DNA from: Falsiroseomonas selenitidurans
GTDB lineage: Bacteria > Pseudomonadota > Alphaproteobacteria > Acetobacterales > Acetobacteraceae
Reading direction: 5' to 3'
Length of the DNA stretch: 39,376 nucleotides
Assembly: GCF_012103215.1 (NCBI RefSeq)
Contig: NZ_JAAVNE010000049.1
Location: 1-39,376, forward strand
Under the pieces are notes generated by a model. It did not search any database and was not told where the DNA came from. It was given only the letters and a program-made list of their open reading frames with translations. The position numbers and the translations under genes are program-made. How positions within the stretch are numbered: the first letter of the stretch is position 1; the number at the start of each line of letters is the position of its first letter. Shown here piece after piece: positions 16,934 to 25,135 of the stretch.

Positions 16934-18474
16934 GCCGGCGCGGCTTCTGGCATCGGCGGCGTCATACTGGCCGCATGGGCGCGCAATGCCTCTAGCAGCG
17001 CCTGTTTCTGGGCGTCGTCGAGCGTGCCATCGGTCTCGATCGATTGCATGGCTTCGGGGGCAATGCGCTCCAGCGCCGCACCCAGCCCCTTGCGGAACCG
17101 GGCCACCGCGGGCAGCGGCAGCGCATCCAGCACGCCGGACTGCGCGGCCAGGACCAGCGCCACCTCCTCGGACAGGCGCAGCGGTGCATGCTGCGGCTGG
17201 TCGAGAATGGCGCGGATGCGGGCGCCGCGAGAGAGCTGCTTGCGAACCCGGGTGTCGGGCATGCCGCCGAAGCGGGTGAAACTCTCCAGCTCCAGGAACT
17301 GCGCGTAGTCGAGCCGCAGCGTCTCCGCCACCAGCCGCAGCACCTTCGCCTGGGTCTTGCCGCCGACGCGGCTGACGGAGGTGCCGACATCGACGGCGGG
17401 CTTCATCCCCTCATGGAACAGCTTGGTGTCCAGCACGATCTGGCCATCGGTGATCGAGATCAGATTGGTCGGGATATAGGCGCTGAGATTGCCGGCATCG
17501 GTCTCGACGACCGGCAGGGCGGTCAGCGATCCGCCGCCCTTTGCCTTGGACAGCTTCGCCGCGCGTTCCAGCAACCGGGCATGCACGTAGAACACATCGC
17601 CCGGATAGGCCTCGCGGCCCGGCGACTGGCGGGTGAGCAAGGCGATCTCGCGATGCGTGGCGGCGTGCTTGGACAGGTCGTCGAGCACGATCAGCGCATG
17701 CCAGCCGCGATCGCGAAAATACTCCGCCATCGTGAAGGCGGCGAAGGGCGCGATCCATTGCAGCCCGGGCGAGGTGGCTGCCCTGGCAACCACGATGATG
17801 CAACGCTCCGGCGCGCCGAATGTCTGGATCGCCTCGATCGCCCGCTGCACGTTGGAGCTCTTCTGTCCGATGGCGACATAGACGCATGTGATGTCGCTGT
17901 TCTTCTGGCTGATGATGGTGTCGATCGCGACCGTGGTCTTGCCGATGGCGCGGTCGCCGATGATCAGCTCACGCTGGCCGCGCCCGAGCGCGAACAGCGT
18001 ATCCACCACGAGAAGCCCGGTCTGCACCGGCTGCTGCACCAGGTCGCGGTCGATGATCGAGGGCGCCGGCTGCTCGATGGGCTGCGTCTCCTCCGCGAGG
18101 ATGGGGCCTTTGCCATCCAGCGGCCGCCCCAGCGGATCGACCACGCGGCCGAGCAGCCCGGGACCGACCGGCACGCGCACGACATCGCCGGTACCGCGCA
18201 CCGCGTCCCCGGCCTCGATGCCATCCACGTCGTCGAACAGCACGCAGCCGACGCGATCACGCTCCAGCACCTGCGCGAAGCCGAACTGGCCCTTGGCAAA
18301 GCGCACCAACTCATCCAGCCGCAGATCGGGCAGGCCGGAGACAAGGGCAATGCCATCGCCGACTTCCTCGACCCGCCCAACCTGCTCCACATGCGGGCCA
18401 AGTTCGGCGCCAGCCAGCCTGGCGCGGGCGCCGACGAGCCAGGCATCCGCCGGGCCGTCCTGTTCAGGCGCCAT
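16930..18474 (-). CDS. atpA: N-ATPase alpha subunit
   Basis: A 514-residue non-catalytic nucleotide-binding subunit of F1. Features: beta-barrel start with VEQVGRVEEVGDGIALVSGL, Walker A GDRAIGKTTVAIDTI, the family signature with ALIVLDDLSKHAATHREIALLT, and LISITDGQIVLDTKLFHEGMKPAVDVGTSVSRVGG in the C-terminal half. I start at ATG 18474 (MAPEQDGP), which overlaps atpF by 11 nt; the longer extension upstream lies within atpF. Position between atpF and atpG is the invariant N-ATPase order. Confidence 0.94.
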   Translation of the reverse strand: MAPEQDGPADAWLVGARARLAGAELGPHVEQVGRVEEVGDGIALVSGLPDLRLDELVRFAKGQFGFAQVLERDRVGCVLFDDVDGIEAGDAVRGTGDVVRVPVGPGLLGRVVDPLGRPLDGKGPILAEETQPIEQPAPSIIDRDLVQQPVQTGLLVVDTLFALGRGQRELIIGDRAIGKTTVAIDTIISQKNSDITCVYVAIGQKSSNVQRAIEAIQTFGAPERCIIVVARAATSPGLQWIAPFAAFTMAEYFRDRGWHALIVLDDLSKHAATHREIALLTRQSPGREAYPGDVFYVHARLLERAAKLSKAKGGGSLTALPVVETDAGNLSAYIPTNLISITDGQIVLDTKLFHEGMKPAVDVGTSVSRVGGKTQAKVLRLVAETLRLDYAQFLELESFTRFGGMPDTRVRKQLSRGARIRAILDQPQHAPLRLSEEVALVLAAQSGVLDALPLPAVARFRKGLGAALERIAPEAMQSIETDGTLDDAQKQALLEALRAHAASMTPPMPEAAPA

Positions 18475-19198
18475 GTGCCAGCTCCTTGCCGATCCTGGCC
18501 AGGTCGGCACGCCAGCTGTTGCCCACCTCCAGATGCCGCCCGCGCAGCTCGATGCCGGCGATCAGCGCGGCGTCGACGGTGAATGTGATGTCCGGATGCC
18601 CGCCCAGCGCCTCGCCGATCGCCGCCCGGCAGCGGTCCTGTTCGGCTGCGTCGAGCGCCGTGGCCGTCGTCGCCTCCAGCGACGCCTCCGCCGCGGCGGC
18701 CAGGCGCATCGCCTCGGGCTGCGCGCGGATGCCCTGGAGCAGCCATTCCAGGAAGGCGGCCCGGACCGCCGCGCCGTCAAGCCGCGTCGCGAGCCGGCCG
18801 GCCATCGCGGTGGCCAGGGTGGCAGCGCTCAGCGACCAGGAATTCTCGGCATCGCGCCGGTCCTTCGCGATGGCCGCGCTGGCCGCGGACGCCCGCGCGG
18901 TCGCCGCGCTGGCCTCCTCCGCCAGACGCGCCTTGCTGGCCGTCTCCGCCTGGTCCTGCGCGGCGGCGAGGATGGCGTCACGCTCTGCGGCGAAGCCGGC
19001 GCGGGTTTTCTCGATGTCTGCCAGTGCCGCCTTGTCCTCGGCCTGACGATCCGCGGCCGCCTTCAGGGTGGCCTCGGCCGTTTCGCGCCGCTCAGCGATC
19101 ATCGCCGCCACCGGGCGCCAGAAGAAGCGACCCAGCAGCCATACCAGGATAGCGACGTTGATCGTCTGGAGGCCGAGGCTCCACCAATCGATGCTCAT
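18464..19198 (-). CDS. atpF: N-ATPase b subunit with delta-like C-terminus
   Basis: A 244-residue peripheral-stalk subunit. One transmembrane helix (about 13-34, VAILVWLLGRFFWRPVAAMI) leads into a long charged, alanine-rich coiled coil (about 35-150). The last 45 residues (ITFTVDAALIAGIELRGRHL, then SWRADLARIGKEL) resemble the C-terminal end of the F-ATPase delta subunit. The operon has no separate atpH, so this protein probably combines b and delta roles, which also explains its length (about 156 residues in ordinary b). It lies 4 nt downstream of atpE. Confidence 0.9.
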   Translation of the reverse strand: MSIDWWSLGLQTINVAILVWLLGRFFWRPVAAMIAERRETAEATLKAAADRQAEDKAALADIEKTRAGFAAERDAILAAAQDQAETASKARLAEEASAATARASAASAAIAKDRRDAENSWSLSAATLATAMAGRLATRLDGAAVRAAFLEWLLQGIRAQPEAMRLAAAAEASLEATTATALDAAEQDRCRAAIGEALGGHPDITFTVDAALIAGIELRGRHLEVGNSWRADLARIGKELAHGA

Positions 19199-19202
19199 GC
19201 GC

Positions 19203-19448
19203 TCACGCCAGCAGCGGGTTGGCGAATAGCAGGAGCAGCGCGATCACCAGGCAGTAGATCGCGGTGGTCTCGATCATGGCGAGGCCGACGAAAAGCGTGC
19301 GCGAGATGGTGCTGGCGGCCTCCGGCTGCCGGGCAATGGCGTCCATCGCGGCGGCGACCGCGCGGCCTTCCGCAAGGGCGGGGCCGATGGCGCCGATCGA
19401 AACGGCGAAGGCGGCGCAGACGATGCTGGCGAGGGCCAACCAGTTCAT
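19203..19448 (-). CDS. atpE: N-ATPase c subunit (rotor ring)
   Basis: An 81-residue two-helix proteolipid. Helix 1 ends in GAIGPALAEG with Glu27, the loop is ARQPEA (Arg40, Gln41, Pro42), and helix 2 carries the ion-binding Glu60 in MIETTAIY. The presence of carboxylates in both helices plus Thr61/Thr62 and Tyr65 is the N-ATPase pattern. It was first predicted to bind Na+, but the Burkholderia N-ATPase ring with a similar two-carboxylate site was reported to be proton-specific. The coupling ion here is therefore open. Overlaps atpB by 4 nt. Confidence 0.95.
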   Translation of the reverse strand: MNWLALASIVCAAFAVSIGAIGPALAEGRAVAAAMDAIARQPEAASTISRTLFVGLAMIETTAIYCLVIALLLLFANPLLA

Positions 19449-20140
19449 GGTGATTTCCTTTCGGGATCGTCGGCGGAGGGCTTTGCGTCCTCGACCACGC
19501 CGGCGATGAAGACCATCGCGAGGACTGCGAAGATGTAGGCCTGCACGGCACCGGTCAGCAGATCGAGCGCCATGAGCGGGATCGGCACCAGCAGTCCGGC
19601 CAGCGACAGCACGATGCCGACGACGAAGACGCCGCTCATCACATTGCCGAACAGGCGGACCATCATCGAGAAGCTGCGCGTCACGCTCTCGACGATGTTG
19701 AGCGGCACCATGAAGATGGTGGGCGAGGCAAAGCTCGCGAAATAACCCCGCATGCCGCCGGCCCGCACGCCGAACCAGATGACGGCGAGGAAGACCAGCA
19801 GGGCCAGCGCCGCGTCAGTCTCCAGATGCGCTGTCGGCGGATCCACCCCTGGCACGAGGCTCGTCCAGTTGGCGACGAAGATGAAAAGGAAAAGTGTGCC
19901 GATGAAGGCCCGGTAGGGGCCGGGCTCGACGCGCATCGTGTCGCGGATCTGGCTGTCCACCGCCTCAACCACCAGCTCCAGAAAGGCCTGGGTCGGTGAG
20001 GGCCGGAGGCTCAGCCGGCGGGTGAGCAGAACGCTGGCCAGGACCAGCATGGCCATGATGCCCCAGGTCACGACCACGCCCTCGCTGATCGGCACCGGGC
20101 CGAGGTGGAACAGCACGACGCTGCTGAGCGGGGAGATCAT
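19445..20140 (-). CDS. atpB: N-ATPase a subunit
   Basis: A 231-residue stator channel subunit with about five or six hydrophobic helices. It starts MISPLSSVVLFHLGPVPISE and contains MVRLFGNVMSGVFVVGI, whose arginine is the essential residue facing the rotor glutamate, followed by GAVQAYIFAVLAMVFI, the family signature. ATG at 20140 overlaps the atpR stop by 4 nt; the longer frame upstream runs through atpR and is not used. Confidence 0.93.
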   Translation of the reverse strand: MISPLSSVVLFHLGPVPISEGVVVTWGIMAMLVLASVLLTRRLSLRPSPTQAFLELVVEAVDSQIRDTMRVEPGPYRAFIGTLFLFIFVANWTSLVPGVDPPTAHLETDAALALLVFLAVIWFGVRAGGMRGYFASFASPTIFMVPLNIVESVTRSFSMMVRLFGNVMSGVFVVGIVLSLAGLLVPIPLMALDLLTGAVQAYIFAVLAMVFIAGVVEDAKPSADDPERKSP

Positions 20141-20412
20141 GCCGGTATGCTCCGTATGCCGCGCATCATCGCCAGACGCGCCAGGGTGATGCCGCAAGCC
20201 ATCGCCAGCAACGGCCAAACGCCCAGCCGCGCGGCCCAGACCAGCCCGCCCGCAAGCAGGGCGAATCGGCCGACATGGCAGACCAGCAGCAGCGAGACGG
20301 CGCCGCCGCCGAGCATCCGGCGGGTGGTCCACCAGAGCGCACCAAAGAACACCCATCCCAGCAGAAGGCCAAGGCCAAGCGAGACCCCGATGGTCACGAG
20401 TCGCGCATCCAT
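20137..20412 (-). CDS. atpR: N-ATPase accessory membrane subunit AtpR
   Basis: A 91-residue hydrophobic protein with three likely membrane helices (about 5-25, 37-60 and 62-80). Arginines sit near the membrane, including TTRRM and HVGRFALLAGG. AtpR is found only in N-ATPase operons and is thought to help assemble or protect the c-ring. I start at ATG 20412 (MDARLVTIG), which overlaps atpQ by 19 nt. The upstream extension is the atpQ region in another frame. Confidence 0.83.
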   Translation of the reverse strand: MDARLVTIGVSLGLGLLLGWVFFGALWWTTRRMLGGGAVSLLLVCHVGRFALLAGGLVWAARLGVWPLLAMACGITLARLAMMRGIRSIPA

Positions 20413-20678
20413 TTCCAGGCCGACCAGCAGCCCAGCGCCAGGCCCGCAATCAGCAGCGGCGCCGTCCAGAACACGCCCGAACCACGCGAGGCATCGATCC
20501 AACGGCCGAGCAGCGCGCCCAGCAGCATGGGCACGACGATGATCCAGCCCAGCACGCCGATCTGCGCCAGGTGGCGGCCGACCGAAGCATCGCCATCGCG
20601 CAGCCAACGGCGCTGCCGGTCCGCCCGCAGGCGCACGCCCTTCACCAGCGGGTCCTGTTCGTCAGGCTGTGCGTTCAT
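20394..20678 (-). CDS. atpQ: N-ATPase AtpQ (AtpI-like) assembly protein
   Basis: A 94-residue protein. A charged N-terminus (about 1-35) is followed by two membrane helices (about 38-58 and 68-90), with GALLGRWIDASRGSG between them, matching the AtpI/AtpQ family that assists c-ring assembly. Start ATG 20678 overlaps the atpC stop by 4 nt. Its place after atpC and before atpR is diagnostic of the N-ATPase gene order. Confidence 0.85.
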   Translation of the reverse strand: MNAQPDEQDPLVKGVRLRADRQRRWLRDGDASVGRHLAQIGVLGWIIVVPMLLGALLGRWIDASRGSGVFWTAPLLIAGLALGCWSAWKWMRDS

Positions 20679-21091
20679 CCCAACTGCCCCCGGCCATGGC
20701 GCCCGCCCAGCTGGCCCACGATGCGGCGGATCGCATTGAGCTGCAGACGGATGTCATCGGTGCGTTCCGCCCGTTCGGTTTCGATCTCGGCGCGGTAACC
20801 GGCGATCACCGTCGCATCGAGCGTGGCGAGATCATCACCGGCCACGGCTTCGCGCGTGGTGATGGCGATGTCCCTCCCGGCGCTGACGCTGAGCACGCCG
20901 CCGCGCACAGCGCAGTGGTGCTGCCGCGACGCGCCATCCGTCCAGCTCACCACGCCGATGGTCAGGCTGGTCAGGAAATTTGTGTGACCAGACATGATTC
21001 CGAAGCCGCCGCTGGCATCCTCGGCGCGCAGCGACAGCACGGGTTCGGTATCGGTGACGATGCTGAGCGGAGTGAGGATGCGCAGCCTCAT
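20675..21091 (-). CDS. atpC: N-ATPase epsilon subunit
   Basis: A 138-residue subunit: an N-terminal beta-sandwich (MRLRILTPLSIVTD, then GGFGIMSGHTNFLTSL with the conserved GH) and a C-terminal helical hairpin (about 95-130). In other F-ATPases the hairpin restrains rotation. ATG 21091 overlaps the atpD stop by 4 nt, and its stop overlaps atpQ. Confidence 0.9.
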   Translation of the reverse strand: MRLRILTPLSIVTDTEPVLSLRAEDASGGFGIMSGHTNFLTSLTIGVVSWTDGASRQHHCAVRGGVLSVSAGRDIAITTREAVAGDDLATLDATVIAGYRAEIETERAERTDDIRLQLNAIRRIVGQLGGRHGRGQLG

Positions 21092-22497
21092 GGCGCCGCC
21101 TTCTCCTTCTGCCGTGCCTCATCCAGCGTGCCGATCATGTAGAGCGAGCTTTCCGCCCAATCATCGGCCTCGCCATCAAGGATAGCGCGGCAGCCGGCCA
21201 GCGTTTCCGCGCGGGTCACGCTGCGGCCTCGCATGCCGGTGAAGGCCTCGGTCACGGCGAAGGGCTGGCTGAGGAAGCGCTGCAACCGCCGCGCCCGCTT
21301 GACCACCAGCCGGTCGGCGGTGCCGAGCTCCTCCACGCCGAGCAGGGCAATGATGTCCTCCAGCTCCCTGAATCGCGCGAGCGTCTCGCGCACCTGCTGG
21401 GCGATCCGATAGTGCTCCTCGCCCAGCACCAGCGGGTCGAGTAGAACCGAGGAGGAGGCGAGCGGGTCGATCGCGGGATAGAAGCCCTCCGCCGCCAGGC
21501 GGCGTGACAGCATGATGATGCTGTCGATATGGGAGGAGATGGCAGTCACGGCGGGATCGGTGAAATCATCGGCGGGGACGTAGACCGCCTGGATCGCGGT
21601 GACCGCGGCGCCGGCCACCGAGGCAATGCGCTCCTGCAGTGAGGCGACCTCCGTCGCCAGCGTGGGCTGATAGCCAACGCGCGAGGGCAGCCGCCCGAGC
21701 AGGCTCGACAACTCGCTGCCCGCCTGGACGAAGCGGAAGACGTTGTCCATCAGGAGAAGCACGTTCTGGTGCTTCTGGTCCCGAAAATACTCGGCGATGG
21801 TCAGCGCCGTCAGCGGCACGCGCCAGCGCGCACCGGGCGGCTCGTTCATCTGCCCATAGACCAGCACGGTGCGCGCCAGCACGCCGGATTCCTGCATATC
21901 TGTTAGTAACTCATGGCCCTCGCGCGAGCGCTCGCCCACGCCGGCGAAGACCGAGATGCCCTGGTACTTCTCAACCATCGCGTGGATCAGCTCCATCACC
22001 AGCACGGTCTTGCCGACGCCAGCGCCGCCGAACATCGCGGCCTTGCCGCCCAAGGCAAGCGGCGTCAGCAGGTCGATCACCTTGATGCCGGTCTCGAAGA
22101 CGCCGGCTGTCGCAGTCTCATCCGCCAGCGCGGGGGGCGCGTGATGGATCGAGCGGCGCGGCGTGTCGCCCGGCAAGGCCGGCCCGCCGTCGCGCAACGT
22201 GCCGACCACATCAAGCAGCCGCCCGAGGACCGCATCTCCCACCGGCACGCTGACCGGCGCTCCGGTCGAACGCACCGCCGTCCCGCGCGCGAGCCCCGCG
22301 GTCGGCTGCAGTGCGATGGCGCGGACGGTTTGTGGATCGACGTGGCTATGGACCTCCAGCATCAGTATTTCGGGCCGGTCCCATGCCACGATGATCGCGG
22401 TGTTGATTGCGGGCAGCGCGTCGCCTTCGAAGTGGATGTCCACAACGGCGCCGCGCACGGAGAGGATACGTCCCTCGGGAACATCGTCGTGCGTCAT
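21088..22497 (-). CDS. atpD: N-ATPase beta subunit (catalytic)
   Basis: A 469-residue catalytic subunit. Features: Walker A GGAGVGKTVLVMELIH, GVGERSREGHELLTDM with the catalytic Glu, VLLLMDNVFRFVQAGSE, SRVGYQPTLATEVASLQERI and the adenine-site region ASSSVLLDPLVLGEEHY. The usual DELSEED helix region reads LLGVEELGT, a degenerate form. It is the first atp gene, 61 nt after ackA; that gap has a run of seven Gs but no box or clear promoter, so the atp genes probably share the ackA transcript. Confidence 0.95.
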   Translation of the reverse strand: MTHDDVPEGRILSVRGAVVDIHFEGDALPAINTAIIVAWDRPEILMLEVHSHVDPQTVRAIALQPTAGLARGTAVRSTGAPVSVPVGDAVLGRLLDVVGTLRDGGPALPGDTPRRSIHHAPPALADETATAGVFETGIKVIDLLTPLALGGKAAMFGGAGVGKTVLVMELIHAMVEKYQGISVFAGVGERSREGHELLTDMQESGVLARTVLVYGQMNEPPGARWRVPLTALTIAEYFRDQKHQNVLLLMDNVFRFVQAGSELSSLLGRLPSRVGYQPTLATEVASLQERIASVAGAAVTAIQAVYVPADDFTDPAVTAISSHIDSIIMLSRRLAAEGFYPAIDPLASSSVLLDPLVLGEEHYRIAQQVRETLARFRELEDIIALLGVEELGTADRLVVKRARRLQRFLSQPFAVTEAFTGMRGRSVTRAETLAGCRAILDGEADDWAESSLYMIGTLDEARQKEKAAP

Positions 22498-22558
22498 GCC
22501 AGCAGGTGCATCCCGCGCAGGATCGCACTTTGAAGGGACTTTGGGGGGGAGGATGTCC

Positions 22559-23731
22559 TCATGCGGCGTACTGCGACAGGATGGCCTGCGTATGCTGTGC
22601 GATCATCGCTTCCTCGTCCGTGTCGATAACGTGGATCTCGACGCGGCTGCCCGGCGCGCTGATCCGGCCGGTACCGGCCGCGTTGGCCGCGGCATCCAGC
22701 TCCAGCCCGAGCCATGCGAGGCGTGCGGCGACCGCGGCGCGGATTAGCGGCGCGTGTTCGCCGATGCCGGCGGTGAAAACCAGGCCGTCCAGTCCGCCCA
22801 GCGCGCTGGCCATTGCTCCCGCTTCGAGCGCGATGCGATAGGTGAACAGATCGATGGCCTCCTGCGCGCGTCGATCGCTGCTCGCCAGCAGCACGCGCAG
22901 GTCGCCGCTGATCTCCGAGACGCCGAGCAGCCCGGAATGTCGGTAGAGCAGGTCCTGAACCTCCGCGAAGCTACGACCCTGCTGTCCGAGATAGAGGATC
23001 ACACCGGGATCAAGGCTGCCGCAGCGGGTCGCCATCATCAGCCCGTCAAGCGCGCTGAAGCCCATCGTCGTGTCGATGCTCCGCCCATCCAGCAGGGCGC
23101 AGAGGCTGGCGCCGGCGCCGAGATGGGCGATGATGACGCGGCCGCGCGCCAGGGATGGCAGGTGCTGCGCCAGTTTGCCCGCAATGTATTCGAAGGACAG
23201 GCCGTGGAAGCCATAGCGGCGAATTCCCTCGGCCTCCAGCGCGCGCGGCAGCGCGAAGCGCCGGGCCACCAACGGTAGGGTATGGTGGAACGCGGTATCG
23301 AAACAGGCGACTTGCGGCATGCCGGGGCGCTCGACGGCAATCGCCCGGATCGGTGCCAGGTTGCGTGGCATGTGCAGCGGGTCGAGCGGTGTCAGCGCCT
23401 CCAGCAGCGCCAGCAGCGCAGGGGTGACGCGTTCCGGCGCGATATGGTCCGCGCCGCCATGGACAACACGATGGCCAACCGCCGCCAGATCCGCGCCGCC
23501 AAGATGCGATTCGGCGACGTCCAGCAGCGTCTTCAGCACGTCCGCATAGGGCGTCTCGGCCGGCCAGCGTCGCTCCGCCATCACCGCGCCGGCCGCGTCA
23601 TGGGCGAGCAGGTGCGGCTCGCCGTCGAGGCTTTCGACGGCGCCGCGCGCCATGGCGACGCCGGCCACGAATAGCGCGAAGCGCAGGCTCGATGAGCCGG
23701 CGTTCAGGGTCAGAATTGCGCCCCCACTCAT
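22559..23731 (-). CDS. ackA: acetate kinase
   Basis: A 390-residue kinase that converts acetyl phosphate and ADP to acetate and ATP. Visible motifs: LTLNAGSSSLRF (8-19), VGHRVVHGG, FDTAFHHTLP, YGFHGLSFEYIA, HLGAGASLCA and FTAGIGEHAP, all family signatures. ATG 23731 overlaps the stop of the MaoC-phosphotransacetylase gene by 4 nt, so the two steps of the acetate pathway are co-translated. With the adjacent rotary ATPase, substrate-level ATP could be spent on keeping ion-motive force (inference). Confidence 0.96.
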   Translation of the reverse strand: MSGGAILTLNAGSSSLRFALFVAGVAMARGAVESLDGEPHLLAHDAAGAVMAERRWPAETPYADVLKTLLDVAESHLGGADLAAVGHRVVHGGADHIAPERVTPALLALLEALTPLDPLHMPRNLAPIRAIAVERPGMPQVACFDTAFHHTLPLVARRFALPRALEAEGIRRYGFHGLSFEYIAGKLAQHLPSLARGRVIIAHLGAGASLCALLDGRSIDTTMGFSALDGLMMATRCGSLDPGVILYLGQQGRSFAEVQDLLYRHSGLLGVSEISGDLRVLLASSDRRAQEAIDLFTYRIALEAGAMASALGGLDGLVFTAGIGEHAPLIRAAVAARLAWLGLELDAAANAAGTGRISAPGSRVEIHVIDTDEEAMIAQHTQAILSQYAA

Positions 23732-25131
23732 GCCGGAATGGCCGCCCGGACCATCAGGACACCTAGGGCGCAGGAGGCCAGATGGGTGGCCGCGCTGTCG
23801 GCGCGGCTGGTGAGGATGATCGGCACGCGGGCGCCGAGAACCACACCGGCCGCCTCGGCACCCGCCAGGAAGCTGAGCTGCTTGGCCAGCATGTTGCCGG
23901 CTTCGAGGTCGGGGACGACGAGGATGTCCGCCCGCCCCGCCACCGGCGAGACGATGCCCTTTTCCTTCGCTGCTGCCTCGCTGATCGCATTGTCAAAGGC
24001 CAGCGGTCCGTCGAGCACGCCACCGCTGATCTGGCCGCGATCGGCCATCTTGCAAAGCGCCGCTGCATCGACGGTCGAGGGCATGCGGCCGCTCACTGTC
24101 TCGACAGCGGCGAGAATCGCCACGCGCGGTTCGACGATGCCCATCATATGCGCGAGGTCGATGGCGTTCTGCACGATCCCCGCCTTCTCGGCCAGCGTCG
24201 GTGCGATGCTGACTGCGCAATCGGTCAGCAGCAGCAGGCGCGGGTAGTCCGGCACGTCCATCGCATAGACGTGGCTGATCCGCCGCGCCGTTCGCAGCCC
24301 GGTGCCCGAGGCGACCACCGGATGGAGAAACACCTCCGTGTGCAGGTCGCCCTTCATGAGCATCGCGGCCTCGCCGGCGTGCACCAGCGCCACGGCCCGG
24401 GCCGCGGCGGCCGGCGCATCCGGCGCATCGACCAGGCGGAGCCCCGCGATATCGAGACCCGCCTGCTGCGCGGCCGCCGCGATCCGCGCCTTCGGCCCGA
24501 CGAGCACAGGGACGATCAGCCCTGCCCTTGCGGCGTCGACAGCAGCCTGCAGGGAAGAGGCATCGGTGGGGTAAACGACGGCTGTCGCCACCGCTCCACC
24601 CTCCGCAGCGCGGGCGAGCATGCGGTGCATCAGGTCGTGGCGGCCGATGCGGATATACGGCAGTGCGACACGCGGTCGGCGGACCTTCACCTTCGGCGCG
24701 AGCACCTCGGCGATACCGGTGATGACAGCCTCGCCATGCTGGTTCGTGCAGACCGTCTCCAACGTCACTTCCCCCTTCTCCGGTCGCTTCTCGCGCAGCG
24801 TCACGGTGGCGGTGATGGTGTCGCCGATGCTGACCGGCCGCCGGAAACGCAATTCCTGGCCGAGATAGATCGTGCCGGGGCCCGGCAGCTTCGTGCCGAG
24901 GACGGCGGAGATCAGCCCACCGCCCCACATGCCCTGGACGATGATGTGATGGAACATATCGCCCGCCGCGTAGGTTGGGTCGACATGCGCCGGGTTCACG
25001 TCGCCTGTGACCGTTGCGAACAGATCGATGTCGCGCTGCGTGACGCAATGCGAGAGGCTGGCGGTCTCGCCGATCGCCAGCTCCTCGAAGGTGCGGTTTT
25101 CGATGAACCCGTCCTGGGAAGTATCGCGCAT
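23728..25131 (-). CDS. MaoC hydratase domain fused to phosphate acetyl/butyryltransferase
   Basis: A 467-residue fusion. Residues about 10-150 form a MaoC/R-hydratase domain (DIDLFATVTGDVNPAHVDP, with the Asp-His dyad, then GMWGGGLISAVLG). Residues about 165-467 form a Pta/Ptb domain (KGDLHTEVFLHPV, SHVYAMDVPDY, DGPLAFDNAISEAAAKEKG, VVPDLEAGNMLAKQL). The hydratase could supply R-3-hydroxyacyl-CoA to the neighbouring PhaC, while the transferase makes acyl phosphate for AckA. This fusion is a known family. I start at ATG 25131, 4 nt after the phaC stop; the longer frame upstream runs into phaC. Confidence 0.93.
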   Translation of the reverse strand: MRDTSQDGFIENRTFEELAIGETASLSHCVTQRDIDLFATVTGDVNPAHVDPTYAAGDMFHHIIVQGMWGGGLISAVLGTKLPGPGTIYLGQELRFRRPVSIGDTITATVTLREKRPEKGEVTLETVCTNQHGEAVITGIAEVLAPKVKVRRPRVALPYIRIGRHDLMHRMLARAAEGGAVATAVVYPTDASSLQAAVDAARAGLIVPVLVGPKARIAAAAQQAGLDIAGLRLVDAPDAPAAAARAVALVHAGEAAMLMKGDLHTEVFLHPVVASGTGLRTARRISHVYAMDVPDYPRLLLLTDCAVSIAPTLAEKAGIVQNAIDLAHMMGIVEPRVAILAAVETVSGRMPSTVDAAALCKMADRGQISGGVLDGPLAFDNAISEAAAKEKGIVSPVAGRADILVVPDLEAGNMLAKQLSFLAGAEAAGVVLGARVPIILTSRADSAATHLASCALGVLMVRAAIPA

Positions 25132-25135
25132 GGGC

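Noticed and set aside
22498..22558. Separate promoter before atpD
   Set aside because: No FixJ-like box or recognisable -35/-10 pair in the 61 nt; only a run of seven Gs.
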